Source of the DNA: Glaciecola siphonariae
GTDB lineage: Bacteria > Pseudomonadota > Gammaproteobacteria > Enterobacterales > Alteromonadaceae
Length of the DNA stretch: 64,000 nucleotides
Direction: 5' to 3'
NCBI RefSeq assembly: GCF_042652645.1
Contig: NZ_JBHSGU010000002.1
Span: 124,001-188,000, forward strand
Shown here: one piece after another, positions 25,866 to 34,914 of the stretch
How positions within the stretch are numbered: the first letter of the stretch is position 1
Layout of the letters: each line of letters begins with the position of its first letter
Made by a program: the position numbers and the translations under genes
Notes under the pieces: generated by a model
The model's input: the letters and a program-made list of their open reading frames with translations, nothing else
The model's database searches: none
What the model was told of the DNA's origin: nothing

Positions 25866-27121
25866 GTCAATGGCTAACCAAGGTTATTGATGATGCTAAA
25901 GGTCTTGATGACTTTCTTGCGCCCATGCGTCAGCAAGCCCGTTTAAAACTGCTTAGCGACGGTTGGCCACATGCTCGAAGCGAAGAGTGGCGTTTTACGC
26001 CCTTGTCTGCATTAAAAGACCGGACCGTTGATGCGATAGATTCGGCAGTCGACTATGACGTGCCTCACATCGAGGGGCTCAACCCAATTGATTTGGTTTT
26101 TGTTGACGGCGTGTTACGCACCAATATTAGCGATTTGTCGTTACCAAAGGGTTTACATATTTATGCTTTGCAAGACGCTTCGGCTGATGTGCAAGCCGAT
26201 ATTACCGCGCTGTTTGGTCACGTTAAACCCACTCGTCATGTCTTTGGTTTAGTCAACGATGCCCTATGTCAGCAGGGTGTTTATATAGCGCTTGATGACA
26301 ACTGCTCGGTAGAAACGCCGCTGCGAATCGTTAACTTATCTACCCAAGACTGCGACGCACACACCCGAGCGCTTGTAAAACTAGGTAAAAACAGTCAGTT
26401 AAAAGTCATTGAGCATGGCGTTGGTTCAGCGCCGAGCCTAACTACCGCGTTTGCCGAATATGTGATTGGTGAGCAAGCCAAGCTTGAGCATTATCGCTTT
26501 GCCTTTTTTACCGGCGCAGCTAAACAAGTGGGTGGAAGCCATTTCAGTCTCCAGCAAGAAGCATCTTTGAACAGTAGCTTTGTGTCTTATGGTAGTGAGT
26601 TATCGCGTATTGACGTGGATATTATTCATGCCGGTCAGCATGCAAAGGCTAAAATGAACGCGATATATTTACTGGCCGAAGGCGAGCTGTTTGATATGCA
26701 TTCTACAATTGAACATGCTGTGCCAAACGGCACCACAGAAGAAAATGCCCGAGGCATAATAGGTGATAAAGCGCGTGCGGTGTTTAGCGGTCGAATTCAT
26801 ATTCATCGTGATGCACAAAAGACCCTCGCCGAACTGAATAACCGAAATTTGCTGTTATCGCGCAGAGCCATGGTAAATACCAAGCCAGAGCTTGAAATAT
26901 ATGCTGATGATGTGCAATGCGCGCACGGAGCAACGGTAGCCGAGATAGAAGAAAAGGCTCTGTACTATTTGCTAAGCCGCGGTATAAAACGTTCAAAAGC
27001 GCTCGTCATGCTGAACTTTGGCTTTATTCAAGAGTTGGTGAATGCAATTGACGATGAACCGATTAAAGAGTGGCTATTACCAATGTTGAGCGAGCGTTTT
27101 GTCAACATGGAGGTCAAATGA
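25862..27121 (+). CDS. sufD: Fe-S assembly subunit SufD
   Basis: Partner of SufB in the scaffold. The N-terminal domain includes ARSEEWRFTPLSALKDR, and the C-terminal beta-helix has FDMHSTIEHAVPNGTTEENARGI, AVFSGRIHIHRDAQKT, LLSRRAMVNTKPELEIYADDVQCAHGATV, with the conserved histidine of CAHG. Its stop overlaps the sufS start (ATGA). 419 residues, normal. Confidence 0.97.
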   Translation: MSQWLTKVIDDAKGLDDFLAPMRQQARLKLLSDGWPHARSEEWRFTPLSALKDRTVDAIDSAVDYDVPHIEGLNPIDLVFVDGVLRTNISDLSLPKGLHIYALQDASADVQADITALFGHVKPTRHVFGLVNDALCQQGVYIALDDNCSVETPLRIVNLSTQDCDAHTRALVKLGKNSQLKVIEHGVGSAPSLTTAFAEYVIGEQAKLEHYRFAFFTGAAKQVGGSHFSLQQEASLNSSFVSYGSELSRIDVDIIHAGQHAKAKMNAIYLLAEGELFDMHSTIEHAVPNGTTEENARGIIGDKARAVFSGRIHIHRDAQKTLAELNNRNLLLSRRAMVNTKPELEIYADDVQCAHGATVAEIEEKALYYLLSRGIKRSKALVMLNFGFIQELVNAIDDEPIKEWLLPMLSERFVNMEVK

Positions 27122-28335
27122 CTTTTGACGTGAACGCTATTCGCGCGCAATTCCCAGTGCTACACCAAGAAATTGACGGTAAGCCTCTGGTTTACCTCGA
27201 TAACGCGGCCACGACGCAAAAACCGCAGGCGGTTATTGATGCGCTTATAGAGTATTACACACAGTACAACTCTAATGTGCACCGAGGCGCGCATCAGCTT
27301 GCGGATAAAGCGACACAGCGATATGAAAATGCGCGATCGACGGTTGCAAACTTTATCAACGCTCAGCATCGCGAAGAAGTGATTTGGACCAGCGGCACCA
27401 CTGAAGCCATAAATTTAGTAGCCAACGGGGTAGGGCAGTTGTTTAATGCCGGCGATGAGATCATTGTGACGGAGCTTGAGCATCACGCCAATCTCGTGAC
27501 GTGGCAGCAGGCGTGCAAACGAAGCGGCGCTATACTAAAGATTTGCCCTATTTTTGATAGTGGTGAGCTAGACATGAACGCCTTTGACGCACTGCTAAAC
27601 GAAAAAACGCGTTTAGTGGCGGTGCCGCATGTGTCGAATGCCTTAGGCACGGTCAACCCTATAAAAGACATCGCTAAAAAAGCCAAACAAAACGGCGCGT
27701 GGGTTTTAATTGATGGCGCTCAGGGCATTGCGCATGGTGACGTTGATGTACAGGCCATTGGCTGTGATTTTTATGTGTTTTCTGGACACAAGCTGTTTGC
27801 GCCCACAGGCGTAGGTGTGCTGTGGGGACGTAAATCGCTACTTGAAACATGGCCTGTTTGGCAAACCGGTGGCGAGATGATTTCGGATGTGGAATATCAA
27901 ACTGCGACTTGGGGCGAATTACCGAATAGGCTTGAAGCCGGTACGCCCAATATAGCTGGCGTAATTGGCCTAGGCGCAGCGGTTGAATGGCTCTCAAATC
28001 TGGATATACCTGCATTGCAAGCTCATGAGCGCGATTTATTGGCCTATGCAAGCGAGCGTGTTAAAGAGATTAAGGGCATGAAAATTGTGGGCACAGCGCC
28101 AGAGAAAATTGGCGTGATGAGCTTTCAATTGCAAGGAGCCCACCCGGCTGATATTGGATTTATTTTAGATAAGCAGGGCGTAGCAATACGCACAGGCGAT
28201 AACTGTGCTCAGCCGCTAATGAAGCGATTGGGCCTGCCTGGTACTGCGCGCGCTTCGTTTTCTATATACAATACGCGCGCTGACATTGACCGATTATTCG
28301 ACGCCTTGAAAAAAGCCCAAACTATGCTGGCTTAG
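27118..28335 (+). CDS. sufS: SufS cysteine desulfurase
   Basis: Class II PLP desulfurase giving persulfide sulfur to SufE. From ATG 27118, with GGAGG just upstream and ATGA overlap with sufD, it has 405 residues. PLP lysine K225 is in FSGHKLFAPTG, and the catalytic cysteine C363 is in RTGDNCAQPLM; the residue before the cysteine is Asn where E. coli has His. A longer frame from 27070 would sit inside sufD and is not needed. Confidence 0.96.
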   Translation: MTFDVNAIRAQFPVLHQEIDGKPLVYLDNAATTQKPQAVIDALIEYYTQYNSNVHRGAHQLADKATQRYENARSTVANFINAQHREEVIWTSGTTEAINLVANGVGQLFNAGDEIIVTELEHHANLVTWQQACKRSGAILKICPIFDSGELDMNAFDALLNEKTRLVAVPHVSNALGTVNPIKDIAKKAKQNGAWVLIDGAQGIAHGDVDVQAIGCDFYVFSGHKLFAPTGVGVLWGRKSLLETWPVWQTGGEMISDVEYQTATWGELPNRLEAGTPNIAGVIGLGAAVEWLSNLDIPALQAHERDLLAYASERVKEIKGMKIVGTAPEKIGVMSFQLQGAHPADIGFILDKQGVAIRTGDNCAQPLMKRLGLPGTARASFSIYNTRADIDRLFDALKKAQTMLA

Positions 28336-28343
28336 GAGATGTT

Positions 28344-28700
28344 ATGACTGTTGAAACGTTTATTCCTGAAAAACAAACAATTACGCTTACCGACAGTGCC
28401 ATTCGTCATTTTGAGAGTAAGCAAAAGGCTCAACCTGAAAAGCTGATTCGGTTTTCGACAAAAGTAAGTGGCTGTACCGGATATGCCTATGTATTAGACC
28501 TTGTGGATGCGCCTCAAGACACAGACGAAGTCATTCAATTTACCGACTCTTTGCGCATTGCGGTTGCAAGCCATGCACAAGAGCTACTGAAAAACACCGA
28601 AATTGATTACGTTAAAGAAGGTGTGAACGGCGTGATTAAGTACAACAACCCTAACGTAGTAAATGAGTGCGGCTGCGGTGAGAGCTTCAACGTAGGGTAG
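28344..28700 (+). CDS. sufA: A-type Fe-S carrier, SufA/IscA family
   Basis: 118 residues with the HesB/IscA signature: KVSGCTGYAYVLDLVD supplies the first cysteine and NECGCGESF the C-G-C pair, the three ligands that carry clusters to apo-proteins. GGAG precedes the ATG. The position after sufS, rather than first in the operon as in E. coli, is typical of other proteobacterial suf operons. Confidence 0.9.
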   Translation: MTVETFIPEKQTITLTDSAIRHFESKQKAQPEKLIRFSTKVSGCTGYAYVLDLVDAPQDTDEVIQFTDSLRIAVASHAQELLKNTEIDYVKEGVNGVIKYNNPNVVNECGCGESFNVG

Positions 28701-28772
28701 TGAATATTGAGAAATGCTTGTTAGCTCCAGCAATTACTCAACGAGATAAAGCATGTTTTGGATGATAAATTA

Positions 28773-29306
28773 ATGCAGCAAAAAATGGTTGTAACCGAAA
28801 GTGACTGCAAGGCACGTTTGGTACCGGTTGGTACACCAAAAATCATTCCAGAGGGCGAGTTTGTTACCATTACCCAAGACTTAGGCGGTAATTACACCGT
28901 TACATGGCGCGGAAATATGTATCGTATAGACGGTACTGACGCAAAGGCTATTGGCAGAAAGTCCTTAGTACTAGCTTTTGAACCACCCAGCGACGGTAGT
29001 ATTGACACCGAGCAGGTATGGGACGCGCTTAAATCGGTATACGACCCTGAAATTCCTATTGACTTGGTGTCGTTAGGCCTTATTTACTCAGTGGATATCG
29101 ACCAAGAAAAAAAGCGTGTGAACATTGATATGACGCTCACGGCACCGGCCTGCGGTATGGGGCCAGTATTGGTTGGAGACGTTGAATATCGCGTTGCTAT
29201 GGTGCCTCATGTTGAATCGGTGCATGTGAATTTGGTGTTCGACCCTCCATGGTCACGTGACATGATGAGTGAAGAAGCACAATTAGAAGCTGGCGTATTC
29301 TTTTAA
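28773..29306 (+). CDS. sufT: SufT-like MIP18 (DUF59) protein
   Basis: C-terminal MIP18/DUF59 domain (SVYDPEIPIDLVSLGLIYSVDID, TLTAPACGMGPVLVGDVEYRV, VNLVFDPPWSRDMMSEEA) behind an ~80-residue N-terminal extension of the type found in SufT, a maturation factor for Fe-S enzymes. The conserved cysteine is in APACGM. I chose ATG 28773 (177 residues); an in-frame TTG at 28758 would add five. It is in the suf operon, 72 bases after the A-type carrier. Confidence 0.88.
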   Translation: MQQKMVVTESDCKARLVPVGTPKIIPEGEFVTITQDLGGNYTVTWRGNMYRIDGTDAKAIGRKSLVLAFEPPSDGSIDTEQVWDALKSVYDPEIPIDLVSLGLIYSVDIDQEKKRVNIDMTLTAPACGMGPVLVGDVEYRVAMVPHVESVHVNLVFDPPWSRDMMSEEAQLEAGVFF

Positions 29307-29360
29307 ATTTATTGAGCAAGTCGCGTCAATTAAGTAAAACAAATAAATTAGGACAGCTAG

Positions 29361-29771
29361 ATGCAGTTACCGAGCAGTGAAGAAATTGTTGAAGACCTAG
29401 CGTTTTTTGATGATTGGGAACAGCGTTATCAGTTTATTATTGACCTAGGGAAGCAAATTCCGGGTCTTAGTGAAGATGCTCGGACCCCAGACAAGCTCGT
29501 TAAGGGCTGTCAAAGCAATGTTTGGCTCGACTATCATACCGAGGATGGAAAGTTTCAGTTTGATGTCGACAGCGATGCGCTTATTGTGAATGGCTTACTG
29601 GTAATAGTGCTTAGTGCCTACAACGATAAGTCGGCGAAGGATATTCTTAGTTTTGATATGGATGCATATTTTAAACAGATTGACTTGGAGCGCCACATTA
29701 CGCCCACTAGAGGCAACGGCTTAAGGGCAATAGTAGGTAAAATTCGTCAGTTAGCGAGCGAGGCGAGATAG
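29361..29771 (+). CDS. sufE: SufE sulfur acceptor
   Basis: Accepts persulfide from SufS and hands it to SufB. 136 residues with DWEQRYQFIIDLGK and the active-site KLVKGCQSNVWL (C50 or near). The last gene of the operon; it converges on the homocysteine methyltransferase gene, with only two bases between the stop codons and no terminator between them. Confidence 0.95.
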   Translation: MQLPSSEEIVEDLAFFDDWEQRYQFIIDLGKQIPGLSEDARTPDKLVKGCQSNVWLDYHTEDGKFQFDVDSDALIVNGLLVIVLSAYNDKSAKDILSFDMDAYFKQIDLERHITPTRGNGLRAIVGKIRQLASEAR

Positions 29772-29773
29772 GC

Positions 29774-30673
29774 TCACCCGCGTAATTTTTTGCTGAGCTC
29801 GTCAATATGTGCCGGACCTATCTCGCAGCATCCTCCAACAATGCTCGCCCCCTCATTAAACCAATGCATGGCATGGTTCGCATACTGCGAGGGACTCAAA
29901 TCTTTTCTAGCCGTTAATACTTCAACCGTGTCTCCGGGGTAAAGAGATTCTACTGAGGTAAACCCATTGGCGTAAGCACCTATTCGGAAAGTGGGGGCAG
30001 CATGGGTTTGCAGCAAGGCCCAACACGCGGTAATCGCCTCTGGTACACTACAATTCAATAAAACTGCATCAGGCTGCATAGGTAATATGGCAAGTAGCGC
30101 TGCATTGAGGCTTTCGCCGCTGCGTAGCAATGCGTCAGCATCGCTAGAGCAAGCATCCTTTACAGAAAAGGCTACCCACGTCTCTTTTCCAGATTCCTTC
30201 GCTGCAGTGCATGCTGCTTTTGCTTCGTCGATAGATGACATTGTTTCACAAATAAATATATCGCTCGCGGGCGCCTGCAGAGCCACTAGTTCTCGGTAAA
30301 TATGTAAAGATTGTTCAAAGGCTAAGCAAGCGTCTGCCTTGTAACTTGCGACCAAGGGCGGTAAGCAGCCAGCGATGTGCACATCATCTCGATTGGAGCG
30401 CATTCTCGCTTGTTCTGCCATTAGTTGTGCTTGCTCATGTAGCACGGGCAATAAATCAATCTGAGCGTCGCGGGTGAGGCGGGGAGGAGTAGCGGTATAG
30501 GTGTTGAGGGTAATCACATCTGCACCCGCCTTAATAAACTCAAGGTGCAAATCGGCGACCAGCTGAGGCTCATGCAGCATGATGTCGGCCGACCACATTG
30601 GCGTTATCGGGCGGGCGCTTCTACGCAGTAGTTCTTGGCCCATGCCGCCATCAAGTATGAGAGGTATCTTCAA
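29774..30673 (-). CDS. Homocysteine S-methyltransferase family protein
   Basis: 299 residues with the zinc-binding pattern of betaine/S-methylmethionine:homocysteine methyltransferases: LILDGGMGQELLRR at the N terminus, LNCSVPEA (first Cys) and GGCCEIGPAHI (Cys-Cys pair) at the C terminus. Related to MmuM/YbgG but the methyl donor cannot be told from sequence. No permease or metH-like genes are next to it. Monocistronic. Confidence 0.86.
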   Translation of the reverse strand: MKIPLILDGGMGQELLRRSARPITPMWSADIMLHEPQLVADLHLEFIKAGADVITLNTYTATPPRLTRDAQIDLLPVLHEQAQLMAEQARMRSNRDDVHIAGCLPPLVASYKADACLAFEQSLHIYRELVALQAPASDIFICETMSSIDEAKAACTAAKESGKETWVAFSVKDACSSDADALLRSGESLNAALLAILPMQPDAVLLNCSVPEAITACWALLQTHAAPTFRIGAYANGFTSVESLYPGDTVEVLTARKDLSPSQYANHAMHWFNEGASIVGGCCEIGPAHIDELSKKLRG

Positions 30674-30760
30674 AAGGCGCTTTCCTAATGTGCGTGAGCA
30701 GATTAACTTAATTTCAGCGCGCGATTATATATTAAATCGTCTCCCTACACAGGTGCTTAA

Positions 30761-31648
30761 TTACTTTGCTAAATCCGTATAGCTGTATTGCTTGGTGCTA
30801 CGACAATGAGTCCAATCAGGCGGTCGATATAAATACGCGATTTTATCTTGCCACCGACTGGCTGAATCTATTTTTTGTTTTAGCCCTTTAAAGCCGACAA
30901 ACTGGGCGGTAATCGGATTATTATTATAAACAGGATTGACCAAACCAGGCACAGGCTCTTGGGTGTATTTTGCGCGCGTACCAAATATACGGTCCCAAAT
31001 TATCAATACTTGGCTGTAGTTTTTATCAATGTATTGTGGCTGATTAGCATGGTGTATTTTGTGATTAAGCGGTGTTGCAAAAATATCCTCTAGCCATCCC
31101 AAGTGACCTACATAGCTAGCATGATTCCAAATGCCATAGAGATTTTTGAAGACGATCATTGCTAAATACACTACAGGCGGAACCCCAATGAAGGCAGCAA
31201 CTAAGGCACCTATGATTTTCAATTGGCCGTCAAAATAAAAGGCTCTTGCAGCAGTAGAGTGGTTAAATGAGTTGGATGAATGGTGCACCGAGTGAAATGC
31301 CCACATTAGGCCGACGCGATGAGCCGCTCTGTGCTCCCAATAATAAGCTAATTCATGAATTACAAAGGCAACTACCAGCGCAAGCGGCAAAAAACTGATG
31401 TCGGCAATGCGAAAGCCCTCGTACACCCATACGTACAAAGCCAGCGGAATTAACACTGATATCGTCAAACCAATCACGCTTGTAATTAAGTTAATGGCGA
31501 TACTGCACAGCGCGTCGGCGTTGTCGTAATTTTTAGTGCCTTTTGCAAAGTGGTAAATGCGCTCCAATAGGGTCATACCAAAATAGCCGGTGGCTAATAT
31601 CCAGAGGCCAGCAGAACCACCTGCAAATTCTACAATGTCAGCTAACAT
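30761..31648 (-). CDS. Fatty acid hydroxylase / sterol desaturase family membrane protein
   Basis: Non-heme di-iron membrane enzyme of 295 residues from ATG 31648, preceded by GGAG at 7 bases. The four-part histidine set is present: HELAYYWEHR, HSVHHSS, NHASYVGH and HKIHHANQP. It shares its whole plan, including the unusual YLYRPPDWTH-type C terminus, with the gene at 43240-44184, so the two are paralogs. Divergent from the Crp/Fnr gene; an operator for that regulator lies between. Substrate unknown (lipid or alkyl chain by family). Confidence 0.88.
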   Translation of the reverse strand: MLADIVEFAGGSAGLWILATGYFGMTLLERIYHFAKGTKNYDNADALCSIAINLITSVIGLTISVLIPLALYVWVYEGFRIADISFLPLALVVAFVIHELAYYWEHRAAHRVGLMWAFHSVHHSSNSFNHSTAARAFYFDGQLKIIGALVAAFIGVPPVVYLAMIVFKNLYGIWNHASYVGHLGWLEDIFATPLNHKIHHANQPQYIDKNYSQVLIIWDRIFGTRAKYTQEPVPGLVNPVYNNNPITAQFVGFKGLKQKIDSASRWQDKIAYLYRPPDWTHCRSTKQYSYTDLAK

Positions 31649-31765
31649 GTTTTGCTCCGAACAAAAGGTTATTAAGCAGCATTTGCGCATCAAGACAAAA
31701 TGCCTTGACTGCCAAGCACCTTGTAATTTTGAACAAATACTATACGCTTTTGATTTTTGAGAGAC

Positions 31766-31781
31766 TGTCGCCTGGGCGACA
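31766..31781. promoter_or_regulatory. Palindromic operator upstream of the Crp/Fnr gene
   Basis: TGTCG-N6-CGACA; the complementarity extends to 7-bp arms with a 2-base centre. It ends 11 bases before the ATG at 31793, a position suited to autorepression. The same half-sites recur at 32522-32537. Confidence 0.75.
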
Positions 31782-31792
31782 ATTGGATAAGT

Positions 31793-32488
31793 ATGTTATC
31801 AGATGGTCAAAGAGAAGTATTGCGGGCGACTTCTTGGTTCAACAGCATGCCGGAGCGATTGCAAAAGGCCTTTATAGACGTCGTAAAACTTGTGTCTGTA
31901 GATGGAGGCATGAAGCTTTATAACAAAGGCGATAAAGGTAACGGCTTCCACTGTGTTTTAAGCGGGAAAATTAAAGTTAGCAATATCAATCGAAATGGCA
32001 AACAAGTTGTTTTAGGTTTTCTATCTACAGGGACTTGGTTTGGGGAGATATCGATGTTTGACGGCTTAGGTCGTACTCATGATACTCACGCAGAAGAAAA
32101 TAGCATGCTTGCATTTGTGAGCCGTTCTGATTTTCATCGCATAATGGCAAAGCATCCCGAAGCTTACGAATACTTTACCCAGTTGTTGTGTCAGCGTTTG
32201 CGTACCACCTTGAACTTTATAGATTCGACCGCCAGTTTGTCGTTAAAACAGCAGTTGGTAAAACGCCTTATTTTAATCAGCAGCAACCTTGGCCAACGTG
32301 AAAGTAATGGAAGCTTGCCCGCGGTCACTGCTTCGCAAGAAGCCTTAGCGATGATGATAAACTCCTCCCGTCAAAGCGTGAATCGCTTGCTCAAAGAGCT
32401 AGAGCGAGATGGCTTAATTCAAAACGCCTACAGGCACATAAGTTTGCTTGATGTAGAGGCGCTGAAAATATTTTGTGAGTGGGAATGA
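31793..32488 (+). CDS. Crp/Fnr-family transcription regulator
   Basis: 231 residues: cyclic-nucleotide-binding-type jelly roll (GDKGNGFHCVLSGKIKVSN, GTWFGEISMFDGLGRTHDTHAEENS), a dimer helix, and a C-terminal winged helix with recognition helix MMINSSRQSVNRLLKELERDG. The phosphate-binding cassette lacks the canonical RSAxV of CRP (RTHDT instead), and no N-terminal cysteine cluster of FNR is present, so the signal is unknown. The ATG at 31793 follows the palindrome; an upstream TTG at 31757 would place the operator inside the gene. Likely regulates itself and the aldolase gene that follows. Confidence 0.9.
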   Translation: MLSDGQREVLRATSWFNSMPERLQKAFIDVVKLVSVDGGMKLYNKGDKGNGFHCVLSGKIKVSNINRNGKQVVLGFLSTGTWFGEISMFDGLGRTHDTHAEENSMLAFVSRSDFHRIMAKHPEAYEYFTQLLCQRLRTTLNFIDSTASLSLKQQLVKRLILISSNLGQRESNGSLPAVTASQEALAMMINSSRQSVNRLLKELERDGLIQNAYRHISLLDVEALKIFCEWE

Positions 32489-32521
32489 TGTACACAAAAT
32501 AGATGTGTGCGCTTGAAAAAG

Positions 32522-32564
32522 TGTCGTATACGCGACAGTTTTTATCGACATCAGCGCGTATACT
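32522..32564 (+). promoter_or_regulatory. Activator-type promoter of the class II aldolase gene
   Basis: TGTCG-N6-CGACA at 32522-32537, with TATACT at 32559-32564 as -10. Taking transcription start near 32571, the palindrome is centred about 41.5 bases upstream, the class II CRP/FNR position. The -35 sequence is poor, as expected of an activated promoter. Confidence 0.65.
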
Positions 32565-32595
32565 TTGATGGCAAACAATTAAAAAGGAGATAAAC

Positions 32596-33345
32596 ATGAG
32601 CGTGCAAGACACAGTCAGTGAACAAGAATGGCAAATGCGAGTCGATTTAGCTGCCTGCTATCGCATCGTGGCTCACTATGGTTGGGACGATTTAATATTC
32701 ACCCATATTTCTGCAAGAGTGCCCGGCCCCGAACATCACTTTTTAATTAATCCCTACGGTATGATGTTTGAAGAAGTTACGGCGTCGAGCTTGGTAAAAG
32801 TTGATTTGCATGGTAACAAAGTTATGGAAAGCGAGTACGATATTAATCCGGCAGGATTTACTATTCATAGCGCCGTACATGAGGCGCGAGACGATGCCCA
32901 ATGTGTTATGCATTTGCATACCACCGCAGGAATAGCGGTGTCTGTTCAGGAGCAGGGTTTACTGCCTTACAGCCAGCAGTCATTATTTGCGCTCTCCTCT
33001 TTGTCATATCACGACTACGAAGGGGTGGCACTCAATCCAGATGAGAAAACACGACTGGTTGCAGACCTAGGTGCTACTCGTTTTATGATTTTACGAAATC
33101 ATGGTTTATTAACCTGTGCTGATAGCGTTGCGGATGCATTTTTGGCCATGTTTATTCTCCAGCGTAGCTGCGAAATACAAATTCAGGCGCAGTCTACAGG
33201 TGTTGATCTAAAGCTTATTCCGGCACCAATTTTAGCGGGCATTCAGGCACAAGCCGAACAGGTGACACGTTCCGCTGGGGGCATGCTGGCGTGGCCAGGA
33301 ATATTGCGGAAACTGGATAGAGAGTGTCCTGACTATAAGTCTTAA
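32596..33345 (+). CDS. Class II aldolase/adducin family protein
   Basis: 249 residues of the zinc-dependent class II aldolase fold (fuculose-phosphate aldolase, adducin head). Seen: CYRIVAHYGWDDLIFTHISAR, INPYGMMFEEVTASSLVKVD, the metal-binding VMHLHTTAG pair and the third ligand in ILRNHGLLTC. It has a very strong ribosome binding site (AAGGAGA). This subfamily is common in proteobacteria without a proven reaction. Controlled, by inference, by the preceding Crp/Fnr gene. Confidence 0.88.
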   Translation: MSVQDTVSEQEWQMRVDLAACYRIVAHYGWDDLIFTHISARVPGPEHHFLINPYGMMFEEVTASSLVKVDLHGNKVMESEYDINPAGFTIHSAVHEARDDAQCVMHLHTTAGIAVSVQEQGLLPYSQQSLFALSSLSYHDYEGVALNPDEKTRLVADLGATRFMILRNHGLLTCADSVADAFLAMFILQRSCEIQIQAQSTGVDLKLIPAPILAGIQAQAEQVTRSAGGMLAWPGILRKLDRECPDYKS

Positions 33346-33367
33346 TAATTAGTCCTGATTATAAGTC
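33326..33367 (+). repeat. Short direct repeat across the aldolase stop codon
   Basis: GTCCTGACTATAAGTC (33326-33341) and GTCCTGATTATAAGTC (33352-33367) differ at one base and are 26 bases apart. The first copy encodes the aldolase C terminus, so a local duplication is likely. Confidence 0.75.
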
Positions 33368-33385
33368 CTAGAGGGCTGGATAACG

Positions 33386-33622
33386 ATGCTTCATCAACTA
33401 CTTAAAAAAATCAGCGAAGGAAAGCCGGTCAATTTTAAACGCTTGCAACAAATGCTACCAAAAAATTTCGATATCTCATCATGTTTTAATGTCGAGATGG
33501 TGGGCAAGGAGCGATTTAAAGTGCACGTGGTCGATGAATCTGCTTTTAACGCCCTTTTGTTGTCATCCTCTCCGGCAACTAGTAGGCAGAGTGAGATGAG
33601 TGAGCGCTTCGGAGGGCGCTAG
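33386..33622 (+). CDS. Small hypothetical protein (78 aa)
   Basis: Not recognised. It starts MLHQLLKKISEGKPVNFKRL and is basic in the first half, with a polar serine-rich tail (SSSPATSRQSEMSER). No signal peptide, membrane segment or known motif is visible. It follows the aldolase gene by 40 bases on the same strand and converges on hipA, so it could be the last gene of the aldolase transcript. GAGGG lies about 13 bases before the ATG. Confidence 0.55.
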   Translation: MLHQLLKKISEGKPVNFKRLQQMLPKNFDISSCFNVEMVGKERFKVHVVDESAFNALLLSSSPATSRQSEMSERFGGR

Positions 33623-33644
33623 GCTGCGCTGGTTTTAGCCAGTC

Positions 33645-34892
33645 TTATAGTGTTAAATCGTTGAGCCGTTTGCTAAACATTTTAATCCACAGTGCTTTTT
33701 GTTTTTCGCTCATAAACCCAAACAGCATTGCATGATGGGTTTTACAGGCCTTTATTAACTTATCTAGCATTAGCGACACAGCTGCCTCGGGTATTGAAAA
33801 TGAAGCGGCAATACTGACTATGTCTTTTCTTTTAATATTGTCGTCTCTGCCGTTTAATTTTAACGCCATTTTATAGTCGCCATAAATGTAGGTAGAAATT
33901 ATGTCGTAACAGGGAGTAAGCACGGTTTTTCCTGATGTGGCTAAAGTCTGAATGCTGATGTTTTTCGCGTGCAGATCACCATTTCCGATAAGATAGGAAA
34001 AAGCATACAGTTGCAACGCTTTTAGTATTTCTATTTTTGGTGCAGTTGAATATTTGGCTATACCGGCCAGTACATCTTTGTAGGACAAACGATATTTGTC
34101 GGCAGGATATCGGTTTAGGAATTGGCATGCGTCTTCTTGATGATGCATACAGACGCTATGCTCTTCGGTATCGCTCTGTTGTTTTTTAAGATATCTATCG
34201 AAGCGCTCTACTAACAGACCTCGCTGCCCGTGTTTGTCTTTAATGATTTTGGTGTTATTGACCTTCATGCCACATTTTCTTGCCAAGGCTAAACATGCGT
34301 GCTCATTATCAATCAGGGCAGGTTTATCGATGGGGTTTAGCTTCACAATATAAAATTTATCTTTTTGCATATGCGGAAGAGGAAAACTAATCATAGAAGC
34401 CGATATTTTCTCTTGCACACCCGATAATGCTTGATTGAGCGGGTTATAGTTTTCGTCTTCAATGCTATGTTTGAAGAGTTGATAAAGGTCTGCATTTTTT
34501 AAGTCGAGGGTAAAGTCGAGAGGATGCTCAGAGAGGCTTTTTTCCAAGTGTCCATTGGCCATGACATTCACATCGCCGATGCACTCACTGCCCACCATCG
34601 CTAAAATACTAAATAGGTCATCTTCAGATGTTTTTATGCCTTTGACCAAGGCTTTTAGTCGGAGCCCTTCAGGCAGTAAACCTGCAAAAAATGGAGGAAG
34701 AGAGTCTCCAAAGTTTGTGTAAGTCATACTGTCGGAACTAAGGTGAAACGCTATCCCCTTGTTTGTTATAGCAATATAACTTTGCTCATACTCAAACACA
34801 CAACCTTTTTGCGTGCGACTCAGACTACCTGCAAGTAAGTTGCCTTTGTAGACTTGTAGTCGCTCTATCTGTTTTGCATCTTCTAAGCGCAA
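33645..34892 (-). CDS. hipA: HipA-family serine/threonine kinase (toxin)
   Basis: 415 residues with the HipA plan: N-terminal FFAGLLPEGLR, the LSGVQEKISASM loop holding the autophosphorylation-site serine region, FYIVKLNP strand with the ATP-site lysine, and the catalytic SYLIGNGDLHAKNISI followed by CYDIISTYIYGDYKMAL. HipA kinases inactivate glutamyl- or tryptophanyl-tRNA synthetase and cause growth arrest; the target here is unknown. Translation starts at TTG 34892, 22 bases after the hipB stop, with GAG about 10 bases upstream. The weak start would keep toxin below antitoxin (inference). Confidence 0.9.
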   Translation of the reverse strand: MRLEDAKQIERLQVYKGNLLAGSLSRTQKGCVFEYEQSYIAITNKGIAFHLSSDSMTYTNFGDSLPPFFAGLLPEGLRLKALVKGIKTSEDDLFSILAMVGSECIGDVNVMANGHLEKSLSEHPLDFTLDLKNADLYQLFKHSIEDENYNPLNQALSGVQEKISASMISFPLPHMQKDKFYIVKLNPIDKPALIDNEHACLALARKCGMKVNNTKIIKDKHGQRGLLVERFDRYLKKQQSDTEEHSVCMHHQEDACQFLNRYPADKYRLSYKDVLAGIAKYSTAPKIEILKALQLYAFSYLIGNGDLHAKNISIQTLATSGKTVLTPCYDIISTYIYGDYKMALKLNGRDDNIKRKDIVSIAASFSIPEAAVSLMLDKLIKACKTHHAMLFGFMSEKQKALWIKMFSKRLNDLTL

Positions 34893-34914
34893 TGTAATTT
34901 ACTCGTGTCGTTGT

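Noticed and set aside
27118..28335. Asn before the SufS catalytic cysteine as a loss of function
   Set aside because: The cysteine, PLP lysine and all other motifs are intact; this position seems variable outside enterobacteria, so it is not a defect.
31757..31792. TTG start for the Crp/Fnr gene
   Set aside because: It would put the palindromic operator inside the coding region; ATG 31793 has GGA upstream and fits the family.
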